A DNA stretch of 64,000 bases from Fusibacter sp. 3D3. GTDB lineage: Bacteria; Bacillota; Clostridia; Peptostreptococcales; Acidaminobacteraceae. The position numbers were made by a program, and so were the translations under genes. The stretch is taken from the NCBI RefSeq assembly GCF_001748365.1, contig NZ_BDHH01000003.1, positions 290,303 to 354,302 of the forward strand. Reading direction: 5' to 3'. The notes beneath the pieces were generated by a model that searched no databases, was not told where the DNA came from, and saw only the letters and a list, made by a program, of their open reading frames with translations. Shown here piece after piece: positions 24,695 to 32,410 of the stretch; position 1 is the first letter of the stretch; the number at the start of each line of letters is the position of its first letter.

Positions 24695-25231
24695 TTATTC
24701 ACTTGCCGCTGCTTTTTCATAAAGCACTTTCACTTCATTTTGTGGTATGATTTTTGAAAGCACATAGGCAATGATTATGATGCCTGGAATATCAATTAAA
24801 AGTCTCGTAACCGCAAACTTTGCACCCAAAGATGCCATTTCAAATAAAAACATGGGAATTTTCGTTGTGGACCACGCACCGATAAATATGAGAACGTTCT
24901 TAAAAGAGACTCCTTTTTTCATAAAGACGGCAGCTATTGGAAAAGCCCCATATAGCGGTCCAGCTGCTGCAGAACCGATAAAAAGCGCAAGCAGTATGCC
25001 TTTAAGACCAGAGCCCTCACCCATATATTTTACCATAGTTTCTCTTGGAACCCAAACATCCAGCAGACCGAGCAAAAGAAAAATGGGTGGAATGACTGTA
25101 ACCATTTCTTTAAAAGAATAGGCAGTGACGCTAAGCGCTTTTAACCCGACTTCTCGATTTATTAGAGTAAGTACAATTAGCCCAGTAAGAACGCTTAAAA
25201 AACTTCTGTACCTTTTGATTGAATTTTTCAT
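24695..25231 (-). CDS. Permease half, COG0701/ArsP-YraQ type (C-terminal half)
   Basis: Membrane protein of about 178 residues with five predicted helices. GPLYGAFPIAAVFMKKGVSFKN (spanning about residues 98-118) is the second-half signature of the permease family that includes ArsP. I start at ATG 25231 because it overlaps the upstream stop as ATGA; an in-frame ATG 18 nt earlier lacks a better site. With the product of 25228-25710 it would make up one permease unit, whereas the gene at 26950 encodes both halves in one chain. Substrate unknown; arsenic-island context suggests a metal(loid). Confidence 0.8.
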   Translation of the reverse strand: MKNSIKRYRSFLSVLTGLIVLTLINREVGLKALSVTAYSFKEMVTVIPPIFLLLGLLDVWVPRETMVKYMGEGSGLKGILLALFIGSAAAGPLYGAFPIAAVFMKKGVSFKNVLIFIGAWSTTKIPMFLFEMASLGAKFAVTRLLIDIPGIIIIAYVLSKIIPQNEVKVLYEKAAASE

Positions 25232-25710
25232 AAGATTGTCACCACCCATCCGATGATTCCAGCGACGAAAAGGGAAAAGATAAAGGCTAAAATATTGCGC
25301 ATATAGGTCGTTCTTTTTCCAAAATACTTGATCTCAACGGGAAGCGTCACGATCCCCACCATCATGAGTGTAGAGATAAAAGCCCCTATTTGCATGTAGC
25401 CAGCGCCCCCTTTAAGAAGTAGAGCCGCAGTGGGAAAGGCTATAAAACCTGGAATTAAAGTGATGGATCCAATAATGGATGCAAGTATAACACCGAACCA
25501 TCCAGAATTTGCACCAATGATTTTTGAAATCAATTGTGGATTAATAACAGCGAGTAATATACCGACGAGCAGTATAACAACCAGAAATTCGGGGAGTATA
25601 TTTTCAAAAGCTTTCCAAGCTTTCTTAACAGCTGTCTTTGTCTTTTTTTTATCCTTTGAATAAGAGATTATTAAGAGTATGAATGTGATTATATATAAGG
25701 CAATGTTCAA
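25228..25710 (-). CDS. Permease half, COG0701/ArsP-YraQ type (N-terminal half)
   Basis: Membrane protein of about 160 residues with four predicted helices; KKAWKAFENILPEFL near residue 28 and IPGFIAFPTAALLLKGGAG near 90 mark the permease family. I choose the TTG at 25710 (site GGGTGAT upstream) because homologous proteins begin with this helix. The frame stays open to an ATG at 25788, but that would overlap the MFS gene by 35 nt and adds no conserved sequence. The CSCS motif of full-length ArsP is missing. Functions presumably with its downstream partner, to which it is translationally coupled. Confidence 0.75.
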   Translation of the reverse strand: MNIALYIITFILLIISYSKDKKKTKTAVKKAWKAFENILPEFLVVILLVGILLAVINPQLISKIIGANSGWFGVILASIIGSITLIPGFIAFPTAALLLKGGAGYMQIGAFISTLMMVGIVTLPVEIKYFGKRTTYMRNILAFIFSLFVAGIIGWVVTIL

Positions 25711-25753
25711 GAGATCACCCGCTTTCTCAGTAGATCGACAGCATAACGCTGCA

Positions 25754-26929
25754 TTATTTATAGTAGCCTTGACTCTTTCGCATCTCAAATCTTGCGATAA
25801 ACAGAGCCGCGAGGATGCCTACAATAAAGATGACATAAGCGGCATTGTAAAATATCGTCTGTGGACCAGATGTTTTCATGATCATACCATTGAAACTGGT
25901 GCCAACTGCACCACCGACAAACATGTTGAATGAGGCTAAAGACATTGCAGTGCCACGCATTTTTGGCAACTTTTCCTGAGCAGCTGAAATAAGTGTCGAC
26001 TGCAAGAATATAAAGGCAACACCAAAGCCAAATAAACCAAGTCCAAGAATCCATACGTTTGAATAGGCAGAAAGTGCAAAGAGGGAAATGCCACCTATTA
26101 CACCAGCAGATATGAGGAAACCATGCTTAAGGGTTTTTTTAAGTTGGGGGGCAATCCGACCACCGATGACGGTGCCAACACCAAATAATGAGAGTATTAG
26201 ACCGACGATAAATATATTGTATCCTGTTACGTCTTGTAGAAGTTTTCCAGAGTAGGTGAAGCTTCCAAATACGCTAAAACCTACAAAGAAAATAGTGATT
26301 ACAAGTCTCATAAAACGGTAATTCATAAGGGGCTCTTTATAGGCTTTAAAGAAATTGAGCTCATTGACCACTGGTTGATCTCTTTCAAGCGTTTTGAGCA
26401 TTACAACTGCTAAAATGAGTTCACCAAGACCATAGACGAGGTAGACGATTCGCCATGAGCCAAAATAAGCCAGTGCACCGCCGATGGCAGTTGCAGTAGC
26501 GCCGCCAAGGAACATAAGGCCCATGACTTTGCCAAGGGCTTTATGGCGGTTTTCATTATCAAAACTTTGCCCAACAAGAGCCATCGTCACTGGGAAAATA
26601 CCAGCCCCGAAAGCGCCATTCATAGCTCTGAAAAAGATCAATGATGGCAGATTGAAGGCGAAAGCGCCCAACATGCTAAATACAGCTGTTCCAAGGGCAG
26701 CGATGTTGATGATTTTAACCTTCCCAAAGCGATCAGAAAGGGGACCGAATATAAGAGTAAATACCCCAAAAGAGAGCATATAAGCAGTTACTGAAAGTGC
26801 AGCGACATCAATCGTGAGATTGAGGTCACCTGCAATATTTAGGATGAGTGGTGCAGCGGCATAGTTGTCACCATTTGCCAAAAAGGCCATCAAGCCTAAA
26901 AGCATAATCATTTTGTTTTTATTGTTCAT
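25754..26929 (-). CDS. Major facilitator superfamily transporter
   Basis: Twelve-helix transporter of 391 residues. The MFS motif between helices 2 and 3 (GPLSDRFGKVKII) is at about residues 62-75, and RAMNGAFGAGIFPVTMALVGQ near 99 is the helix-4/5 signature of drug:H+ antiporters of the DHA1 type. Encoded in the minus-strand operon below an ArsR gene and next to permease genes, so it may export an arsenic compound or another toxicant; the sequence alone cannot tell. RBS AGGAG precedes the start. Confidence 0.85.
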   Translation of the reverse strand: MNNKNKMIMLLGLMAFLANGDNYAAAPLILNIAGDLNLTIDVAALSVTAYMLSFGVFTLIFGPLSDRFGKVKIINIAALGTAVFSMLGAFAFNLPSLIFFRAMNGAFGAGIFPVTMALVGQSFDNENRHKALGKVMGLMFLGGATATAIGGALAYFGSWRIVYLVYGLGELILAVVMLKTLERDQPVVNELNFFKAYKEPLMNYRFMRLVITIFFVGFSVFGSFTYSGKLLQDVTGYNIFIVGLILSLFGVGTVIGGRIAPQLKKTLKHGFLISAGVIGGISLFALSAYSNVWILGLGLFGFGVAFIFLQSTLISAAQEKLPKMRGTAMSLASFNMFVGGAVGTSFNGMIMKTSGPQTIFYNAAYVIFIVGILAALFIARFEMRKSQGYYK

Positions 26930-26949
26930 GTGAAAACTCCTCTTTAAAG

Positions 26950-27954
26950 TTAAATGAGCAGATAACCAAAGGCATTGAAGGTGTAACCAATGATTAAGAT
27001 ACCGATAGTGACAATGCCAGCAAAAGTAAGCAAAAGTTTTGTTTTTACTACTTTTTTGAGAAGAATCATCGACGGAAGCGAAAGTGCTGTGACAGCCATC
27101 ATAAAGGCTAATGCAGTACCAATGCCAACGCCTTTAAGGACAAGTGCTTCGGCAATAGGAAGTGTTCCGAATATATCTGCATACATGGGAACACCCACAA
27201 TCGTTGCGAGGAGAACTGAATACCATTTATCTTGTCCTAATACTGCAGATATAACAGGTTCAGGTATCCAGTTGTGAATTGCAGCGCCAATGCCGACACC
27301 GATCAAAATATAGAGCCAAACTTTTTGAATGATTTCGATCACTTGTTCTCTGGAATAATGCACACGATCTTTAACAGTGAGTTCTTCTTGCTCGACGTCC
27401 ATGACTTTGTTGCTATAGACAAAGGATTCAACATACTTTTCGAGCTTCATTTTGCTGATGAGTGATCCCCCAATTACGGCAAGAACAAGACCAACAACGA
27501 CATATGCAAAAGCAATTTTCCAGTTAAAGATGCTGGCAAGTAAAAGTACAGAAGCCAAATCTACCAGAGGGGATGAGATTAAAAATGAAAACGTAACACC
27601 GATTGGAAGACCTGCACTTGTAAAGCCAATAAAAATTGGAATAGAGGAACATGAACAAAATGGTGTTATGGTTCCAAGTAAAGCACCAAGAATATTGGCA
27701 GTAATGCCATTAAATCGTCCAAGAATTTTACGCGTTCTTTCAGGCGGAAAAAAGCTTTGAATGTATGAAATTGAAAAAATTAAAACAGAAAGCAAAATAA
27801 AAATTTTGATGACATCGTAAATAAAGAAATGAATGCTGCCCCCCAATCGATCTGAGATGCTTAATCCGAATACGTTTTCCACAAGCAATTTAACGAGATT
27901 TGATAGCCATTCCATTTTTAAGAGTTGGTTGTTAAGCCATTCGAAAATATACAT
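26950..27954 (-). CDS. ArsP-like permease (COG0701, full length)
   Basis: Membrane protein of 334 residues with about eight helices in two halves. The first half carries TPFCSCSSIPIFIGFTSAG (about residues 97-115) with the CSCSS motif, characteristic of ArsP-type organoarsenical efflux permeases and related metal permeases. The central loop (residues about 170-205) is charged. GVPMYADIFGTLPIAEAL near 252 is the second-half signature. It follows the ArsR gene in one operon, separated only by an (ATT) repeat and an AAAGGAG site. Export of arsenite, methylarsenite or a similar thiol-reactive species is likely but unproven. Confidence 0.85.
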   Translation of the reverse strand: MYIFEWLNNQLLKMEWLSNLVKLLVENVFGLSISDRLGGSIHFFIYDVIKIFILLSVLIFSISYIQSFFPPERTRKILGRFNGITANILGALLGTITPFCSCSSIPIFIGFTSAGLPIGVTFSFLISSPLVDLASVLLLASIFNWKIAFAYVVVGLVLAVIGGSLISKMKLEKYVESFVYSNKVMDVEQEELTVKDRVHYSREQVIEIIQKVWLYILIGVGIGAAIHNWIPEPVISAVLGQDKWYSVLLATIVGVPMYADIFGTLPIAEALVLKGVGIGTALAFMMAVTALSLPSMILLKKVVKTKLLLTFAGIVTIGILIIGYTFNAFGYLLI

Positions 27955-27969
27955 ATAAGTGATTCTCCT

Positions 27970-27990
27970 TTATTATTATTATTATTATTA
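27970..27990. repeat. (TTA)7 microsatellite between arsR and permease
   Basis: Seven uninterrupted TTA units between the ArsR stop and the permease ribosome-binding site; length changes could alter spacing between the two genes. Confidence 0.9.
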
Positions 27991-27991
27991 T

Positions 27992-28342
27992 TTATTCACA
28001 AATTAGACAGCTTTGATTGAGAAACTGTTCTTTATCCACAAGGTTTTCAGAGTCTCTGAGAATTTGAGGATAGAGTTCAATTTCATCCAAAATTTGCTTA
28101 AGCGTTTGTGTTAAAAGTAGATTGTCCTTTTTAAGTGTATAGAAAACAAATTTCTCTCTGCGTTCATCCAGGACAAGATTTAGATCTCTAAGCTTAGATA
28201 GATTTTTAGAGATTCTGGGTTGGGGCGCATTTAAAATGCCGCTGATTTCGCAAACGCATAAATCCTGTTGGTACAGGAGTAAAATCATTCTCAATCTCGT
28301 GTCATCCGAGAGTAATTTGAATATATTGGTCAATTGATTCAT
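27992..28342 (-). CDS. arsR: ArsR-family metalloregulatory repressor (first)
   Basis: Winged-helix repressor of about 116 residues. The metal-site motif is QQDLCVCEISGIL near residue 31, with the CVC pair in helix 3 as in classic ArsR. The recognition helix is APQPRISKNLSKLRDLNLV; the C-terminal tail ends SCLIC with two more cysteines. ATG at 28342 follows AAAGGAG and is preferred over the TTG six bases upstream. It heads the minus-strand permease operon. Arsenite or a similar thiophilic ion should release it from DNA. Divergent from a second ArsR gene. Confidence 0.9.
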   Translation of the reverse strand: MNQLTNIFKLLSDDTRLRMILLLYQQDLCVCEISGILNAPQPRISKNLSKLRDLNLVLDERREKFVFYTLKKDNLLLTQTLKQILDEIELYPQILRDSENLVDKEQFLNQSCLICE

Positions 28343-28393
28343 AAGCAACTCCTTTCACCTGTGCAAATTTTCAATGTTATTTAATTAAATCCA

Positions 28394-28407
28394 CATATGC
28401 ACATATG
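28394..28407. promoter_or_regulatory. Candidate operator for the first ArsR
   Basis: CATATG-CA-CATATG in the divergent arsR-arsR spacer, about 50 bp before the first arsR. Two CATATG hexamers with a 2-bp gap resemble ArsR/SmtB-type operators, but it also resembles the CATATG boxes of the 18-23 kb cluster. Confidence 0.4.
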
Positions 28408-28487
28408 GGGATACGTTCATATTACACCTGCTGTTTTCTTTTGTCAATATGAAATCGGCAACATTTTGAAAAAGTCAAACAATACAT

Positions 28488-28544
28488 ATTGATAAATTTC
28501 GATTTGAATAGTATAATAAACTAAACGCATTGATAAATTTCGAT
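28488..28544 (+). promoter_or_regulatory. Promoter with two identical ArsR-type operators
   Basis: ATTGATAAATTTCGAT occurs at 28488-28503 and 28529-28544. TTGATA (28489-28494, inside the first copy), 17-nt spacer, TATAAT (28512-28517). The half-sites ATYGA/TCGAT match the box before arsC at 23488-23503, suggesting one shared regulator, probably the ArsR at 28559. Confidence 0.7.
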
Positions 28545-28558
28545 ATGAGGAGGTAAAT

Positions 28559-28879
28559 GTGTCTGAACAGTATGAATTAAATGTTAAAATTTTTAAAGCG
28601 TTTTGCGATGAAAATCGATTGAAAATACTGGAGCTACTTCAAACGGGTGAAAAATGTGGTTGTACATTACAAGATGAACTCCCTATTTGTCAATCAACAC
28701 TGTCCCATCATATGAAGATATTGGTTGAAAGTGGTGTGGTTGAAGTCAGAAGAGATAAAAAGTGGTCCTATTATGCTTTATCTAATCAAGGTGCTGTAGC
28801 GGCAGGTGAAAAATTAAAGCAGTTATTAACAAAAAAATACAGTGAGCAGATACAGTGTATCTGTGAAGTGGGGGTATAA
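28559..28879 (+). CDS. arsR: ArsR-family metalloregulatory repressor (second)
   Basis: Winged-helix repressor of 106 residues starting with GTG after AGGAGG. The metal site is KCGCTLQDELPICQST near residue 32 (Cys-Gly-Cys plus a further Cys), a different arrangement from the neighbouring ArsR; the recognition helix is CQSTLSHHMKILVESG. C-terminal CICEV adds two Cys. First gene of the plus-strand operon arsR-CoA-disulfide reductase-acr3-arsC. Its promoter carries two identical operators, so autoregulation is likely. The two ArsR proteins may sense different compounds. Confidence 0.9.
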   Translation: MSEQYELNVKIFKAFCDENRLKILELLQTGEKCGCTLQDELPICQSTLSHHMKILVESGVVEVRRDKKWSYYALSNQGAVAAGEKLKQLLTKKYSEQIQCICEVGV

Positions 28880-28880
28880 G

Positions 28881-30518
28881 ATGAGGATTGTGGTGATTGG
28901 TGCTGTTGCAGCGGGAACTTCGGCAGCAGCTAAGGCTAGAAGAAATGACGACCAAGCTGAAATCGTGATTTATGAAAAAGATCAAGATATCTCCTACTCG
29001 GGTTGTGGGCTACCCTATTATATTGGCGGAGAGATTGAAGCGATTGAAGAACTCACACCGAGAGATGCCCGTTTTTTTAAGAAAAAATACGATATAGAGG
29101 TTAAGACTTTACATGAAGTTTTAGAAATTTATCCAGAACAAAAATCGCTTTTGGTAAAAGATCTTTCAACGGGAAGCGTATTTGCGGACACATACGATAA
29201 GCTTGTGTTTGCAACAGGAGCTATCCCATTTGTTCCTCGTGTAGAGGGCATTGATTCGGAACATGTTTTTTGCCTTAGAAATGTTCAAAACGCCATTGCG
29301 ATTAAGCATTTTATCGATGTAAAAAAACCGAAACATGCAGTAATTGCTGGAACTGGCTTTATAGGGTTTGAAGTGCTCGAAAACTTGATGCATCAAAATA
29401 TAGAAGTAACCATAGTAGAGGTTGCAAATAAGATCACCCCTAATTTAGATCAAGATATGGCTATGTTTCTTGAAAAGACACTCGTACAAAAGGGTATAAA
29501 AATCATCAAGTCGCAAAGTATTGCTAAAATAGAAGCAGAACAGATAACCCTTAATGGCGGCAATACTTTAAAGGCCGATCTCGTCGTGATGGCAACTGGC
29601 GTTAGACCCAATACGGTATTAGCGACTACAATAGGCATAGAACTTGGCAAAACAGGCGCTATTAAAGTGGATAAACAGATGAAGACAAATGTCTCTGATA
29701 TTTACGCTTGTGGGGATTGTATTGAAACATACTCTGCGATTACCAATAAGCCCGTATACAGACCGCTGGGATCAACCGCTAATAAAACAGGCCGAATTGC
29801 TGGAGATGCACTAACAGGAGGCTTACTCGAATATCAAGGGAATTTGAGCACAGGGATTTTTAAATTATTTGATTTAACAATTGCTTCCACAGGCTTATCT
29901 GAAAAGGAAGCGCGAGATGAGGGATATGACATTGAAATATCACACAATATAAAACCAGATAAGCCAAGTTATTTTCATGGCGAAGAGATGGTGATCAAGG
30001 CCATAGCAGATAGAGCTTCACAGCGATTATTAGGCGTTCAAATTATCGGGACTACAGGTGTGGATAAACGCATTGATGTGTTTGCTACTTTGATTACTTA
30101 TAAAGCGAAAGTCGAGGAACTATTTCATTTGGATTTGGCTTATGCACCGCCTTTTTCCACAACAAAAGACCCTGTCCACTATACGGGTATGATTTTGGAT
30201 AACGCTATAAACAGAGGTAGAAAGATCATCACATCAGAGGAAGTGTGTAGCGGTGAAACGGCTTATCAAATCATTGATGCAAGAAGTCTTGAGGATTTTG
30301 AAACCAAAGGGCATGTGAAAGGGGCAATCCATATACCGCATGCTGAATTGAGGGTAGCTTTAAAAAAACTAGACCCTGAAAAACCAACAGTGACTTATTG
30401 CAATAAAGGTGTTACTGGAAATGCGGCTCAGAATATCCTCATTAATAAAGGGTTTAAATCGGTTTTCAATTTATCTGGAGGACACAAATTTTATAAAGGA
30501 AGTGGTCATAATGAATAA
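28881..30518 (+). CDS. CoA-disulfide reductase / FAD-NAD oxidoreductase with C-terminal rhodanese domain
   Basis: Flavoprotein of about 545 residues. FAD-binding RIVVIGAVAAGTSAAAKARR starts at residue 2; SYSGCGLPYYIGG holds the single active-site Cys42 of the CoA-disulfide/persulfide reductase family. A second dinucleotide fold (AVIAGTGFIGFEVLENL) lies near 153 and IYACGDC near 275. Residues about 455-545 are a rhodanese domain with catalytic YCNKGVTG. Such fusions reduce CoA-disulfide, CoA-persulfide or polysulfide. ATG 28881 directly follows the ArsR stop; the in-frame extension upstream overlaps arsR and is not used. In this operon it may restore thiols consumed by arsenic or process thioarsenic/sulfane sulfur (inference). 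Confidence 0.88.
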   Translation: MRIVVIGAVAAGTSAAAKARRNDDQAEIVIYEKDQDISYSGCGLPYYIGGEIEAIEELTPRDARFFKKKYDIEVKTLHEVLEIYPEQKSLLVKDLSTGSVFADTYDKLVFATGAIPFVPRVEGIDSEHVFCLRNVQNAIAIKHFIDVKKPKHAVIAGTGFIGFEVLENLMHQNIEVTIVEVANKITPNLDQDMAMFLEKTLVQKGIKIIKSQSIAKIEAEQITLNGGNTLKADLVVMATGVRPNTVLATTIGIELGKTGAIKVDKQMKTNVSDIYACGDCIETYSAITNKPVYRPLGSTANKTGRIAGDALTGGLLEYQGNLSTGIFKLFDLTIASTGLSEKEARDEGYDIEISHNIKPDKPSYFHGEEMVIKAIADRASQRLLGVQIIGTTGVDKRIDVFATLITYKAKVEELFHLDLAYAPPFSTTKDPVHYTGMILDNAINRGRKIITSEEVCSGETAYQIIDARSLEDFETKGHVKGAIHIPHAELRVALKKLDPEKPTVTYCNKGVTGNAAQNILINKGFKSVFNLSGGHKFYKGSGHNE

Positions 30519-30591
30519 TATACAGAAGATTGTTCTTGTAACGCTTCTAGTTACTGTTAAATTATGTGAAATACGAGGAGGTCAGTTATGA
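30511..30591 (+). CDS. Possible 26-aa peptide between reductase and acr3
   Basis: ATG at 30511 follows AAGGAAG and overlaps the end of the reductase gene; the stop TGA overlaps the acr3 start as ATGA. The product is hydrophobic at residues 6-16 (KIVLVTLLVTV). It might serve translational coupling, be a small membrane peptide, or be the remnant of a larger gene. No family recognised. Confidence 0.35.
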   Translation: MNNIQKIVLVTLLVTVKLCEIRGGQL

Positions 30592-31649
30592 GCAAAGAAA
30601 AATTACAAGGCATTAGTTTTTTTGAGAAATATTTGACGGTTTGGGTGGCACTTTGCATGGTGGTAGGCGTTATGATCGGCAGATTTTTACCAGCAATCCC
30701 TACTTTTTTAGGCAAATTTGAGTATGCAAAAGTCTCTATCCCTATTGCGATTTTAATCTGGTTAATGATTTATCCAATGATGCTCAAAGTTGATTTTCAT
30801 AGTGTAAAGTATGTGGGTAAGAATCCAAAAGGTCTTTTTGTAACATGGATTACAAACTGGCTGATTAAACCTTTTACCATGTTTGGCATAGCTTATTTCT
30901 TTTTCTTTGTTGTATTTAAGGGTTTCATTCCTAAGGACTTGGCAAAGGATTATTTAGCAGGCGCGATTTTACTAGGAGCTGCGCCGTGTACGGCAATGGT
31001 TTTTGTTTGGAGCCATTTAACAAAAGGAAATCCAGCGTATACAGTGGTTCAGGTTGCAACCAACGATTTAATCATACTTGTGGCGTTTACACCGATTGTC
31101 GCATTCCTACTTGGCGTTGGTGGTGTGTCTATACCTTGGGATACGTTAATTCTTTCGGTGGTGTTGTTTGTTGTAGTGCCTTTGAGTGCAGGTGTGCTCA
31201 CCAGAAATGTTATTACCAAGCATAAAGGACTTGAATATTTTCAAAACGTATTCATTCCCAAGTTCAATAACATTACCATTGGTGGTTTGCTATTGACTTT
31301 GATCATTATTTTCTCATTCCAAGGCAATGTAATTCTAAACAATCCGTTGCATATTTTGTTGATTGCAATTCCACTTACCATTCAAACTTTCCTAATTTTC
31401 TTCATTGCCTATTTGGCAAGTAAAGCACTTAAATTGCCCCATGATATCGCTGCACCAGCGGGTATGATTGGCGCATCCAATTTCTTTGAATTAGCAGTGG
31501 CAGTTGCCATTTCACTATTTGGGGCGACGAGTCCTGTTGCACTTGCAACAATTGTAGGCGTTTTGGTGGAGGTGCCTGTTATGCTTATCCTTGTAAAGAT
31601 TGCAAACTCGACTAAAGGCTGGTTTGAACCCCTAAAAAATAAAGTATAA
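30588..31649 (+). CDS. acr3: ACR3-family arsenite efflux transporter
   Basis: Arsenite exporter with ten predicted helices, 353 residues. The family hallmark GAAPCTAMVFVWSHLTKGNP with the essential cysteine in helix 4 is at about residues 131-150; a second conserved segment AAPAGMIGASNFFELAVA near 283 corresponds to helix 9. RBS GAGGAGG precedes ATG 30588. It is encoded between the CoA-disulfide reductase and an arsC in the ArsR-controlled operon and exports the arsenite made by the ArsC enzymes. Confidence 0.95.
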   Translation: MSKEKLQGISFFEKYLTVWVALCMVVGVMIGRFLPAIPTFLGKFEYAKVSIPIAILIWLMIYPMMLKVDFHSVKYVGKNPKGLFVTWITNWLIKPFTMFGIAYFFFFVVFKGFIPKDLAKDYLAGAILLGAAPCTAMVFVWSHLTKGNPAYTVVQVATNDLIILVAFTPIVAFLLGVGGVSIPWDTLILSVVLFVVVPLSAGVLTRNVITKHKGLEYFQNVFIPKFNNITIGGLLLTLIIIFSFQGNVILNNPLHILLIAIPLTIQTFLIFFIAYLASKALKLPHDIAAPAGMIGASNFFELAVAVAISLFGATSPVALATIVGVLVEVPVMLILVKIANSTKGWFEPLKNKV

Positions 31650-31665
31650 GAGGAGCGTAAAAAAT

Positions 31666-32088
31666 ATGAGTAGAAAACCAAAAGTTGCATTTATTTGTGT
31701 CCACAATTCTTGTAGAAGCCAAATGGCAGAGGCACTTGGTAAACATTTCGCAGGAGATGTCTTTGAAAGTTATTCAGCGGGCACTGAAATGAAGCCGCAG
31801 ATCAATCAAGACGCTGTAAGATTAATTAAAGATCTCTATAAAATTGATATGGAAAAAACCCAATCTTCAAAACTGCTCACTGAAATTCCAGAGGTAGATA
31901 TTGTTATCAAAATGGGCTGTAATGTCATATGTCCTTTCTTACCAAGTCAATATGAGGCGGATTGGGGCTTAGATGATCCAAGTGGGAAATCTGATGAAGC
32001 CTTTAAATTAATCATTGACAAGATTGAAGCCAATGTAAAATTGTTAGCAGATCAAATTAGAACTCAGCAAATTGTGCTTGATTTATAA
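31666..32088 (+). CDS. arsC: Arsenate reductase, second LMW-phosphatase-type copy
   Basis: Enzyme of 140 residues. The phosphatase loop is Cys11-VHNSC-Arg17, with an extra Cys16 inside the loop not present in the copy at 23532. The downstream cysteines are Cys85 and Cys89 (KMGCNVICPFLP), a closer spacing than in the first copy. WGLDDPSGKSD supplies the catalytic Asp. The two ArsC proteins therefore belong to different subgroups. Last gene of the arsR-acr3 operon; the hairpin repeat copy B with a T run follows and probably terminates transcription. Confidence 0.92.
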   Translation: MSRKPKVAFICVHNSCRSQMAEALGKHFAGDVFESYSAGTEMKPQINQDAVRLIKDLYKIDMEKTQSSKLLTEIPEVDIVIKMGCNVICPFLPSQYEADWGLDDPSGKSDEAFKLIIDKIEANVKLLADQIRTQQIVLDL

Positions 32089-32098
32089 TATTGTGATA

Positions 32099-32197
32099 GT
32101 GTGTCAAAATCCAGTTTAACACAAACCCTCTACCCTATGTTGTAGCGCGTACTTCTCGTAAGTGCATCAATAGGTAGGGGGTTGCTCTTTTTTGACC
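32099..32197 (-). repeat. Dispersed hairpin repeat, copy B (inverted), probable terminator
   Basis: In reverse orientation it matches copies C and D: GTCAAAAAAGAGCAACCCC, TACGAGAAGTACGCG, TAGGGTAGAGGGTTTG and GGATTTTGACACAC. On the plus strand AACCCTCTACC pairs with GGTAGGGGGTT and is followed by CTCTTTTTTG, a good terminator for the acr3-arsC operon. Confidence 0.8.
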
Positions 32198-32257
32198 CCC
32201 GAACTCTATTTAGAGCATTAGTCGTCCGGTAAAGAGCAGAGATGTTCAGCCTAATGT

Positions 32258-32285
32258 TTGGCATTTAATGATTCTGTGTTATAAT
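32258..32285 (+). promoter_or_regulatory. Promoter of the HelD-like gene
   Basis: TTGGCA (32258-32263), 16-nt spacer, TATAAT (32280-32285). Further downstream AAGTGAACAAAACAGG occurs twice in tandem (about 32365-32396) in the leader. The rest of 32089-32410 holds repeat copy B. Confidence 0.65.
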
Positions 32286-32410
32286 GGAAAAGATTCGCTT
32301 TGATGAAAAAGGAAAACAATATACATAGATCAGTGGACTAAAAAGGGAACCTTTGAATATGAGAAAGTGAACAAAACAGGAAGTGAACAAAACAGGAAAG
32401 GATTAAATGA

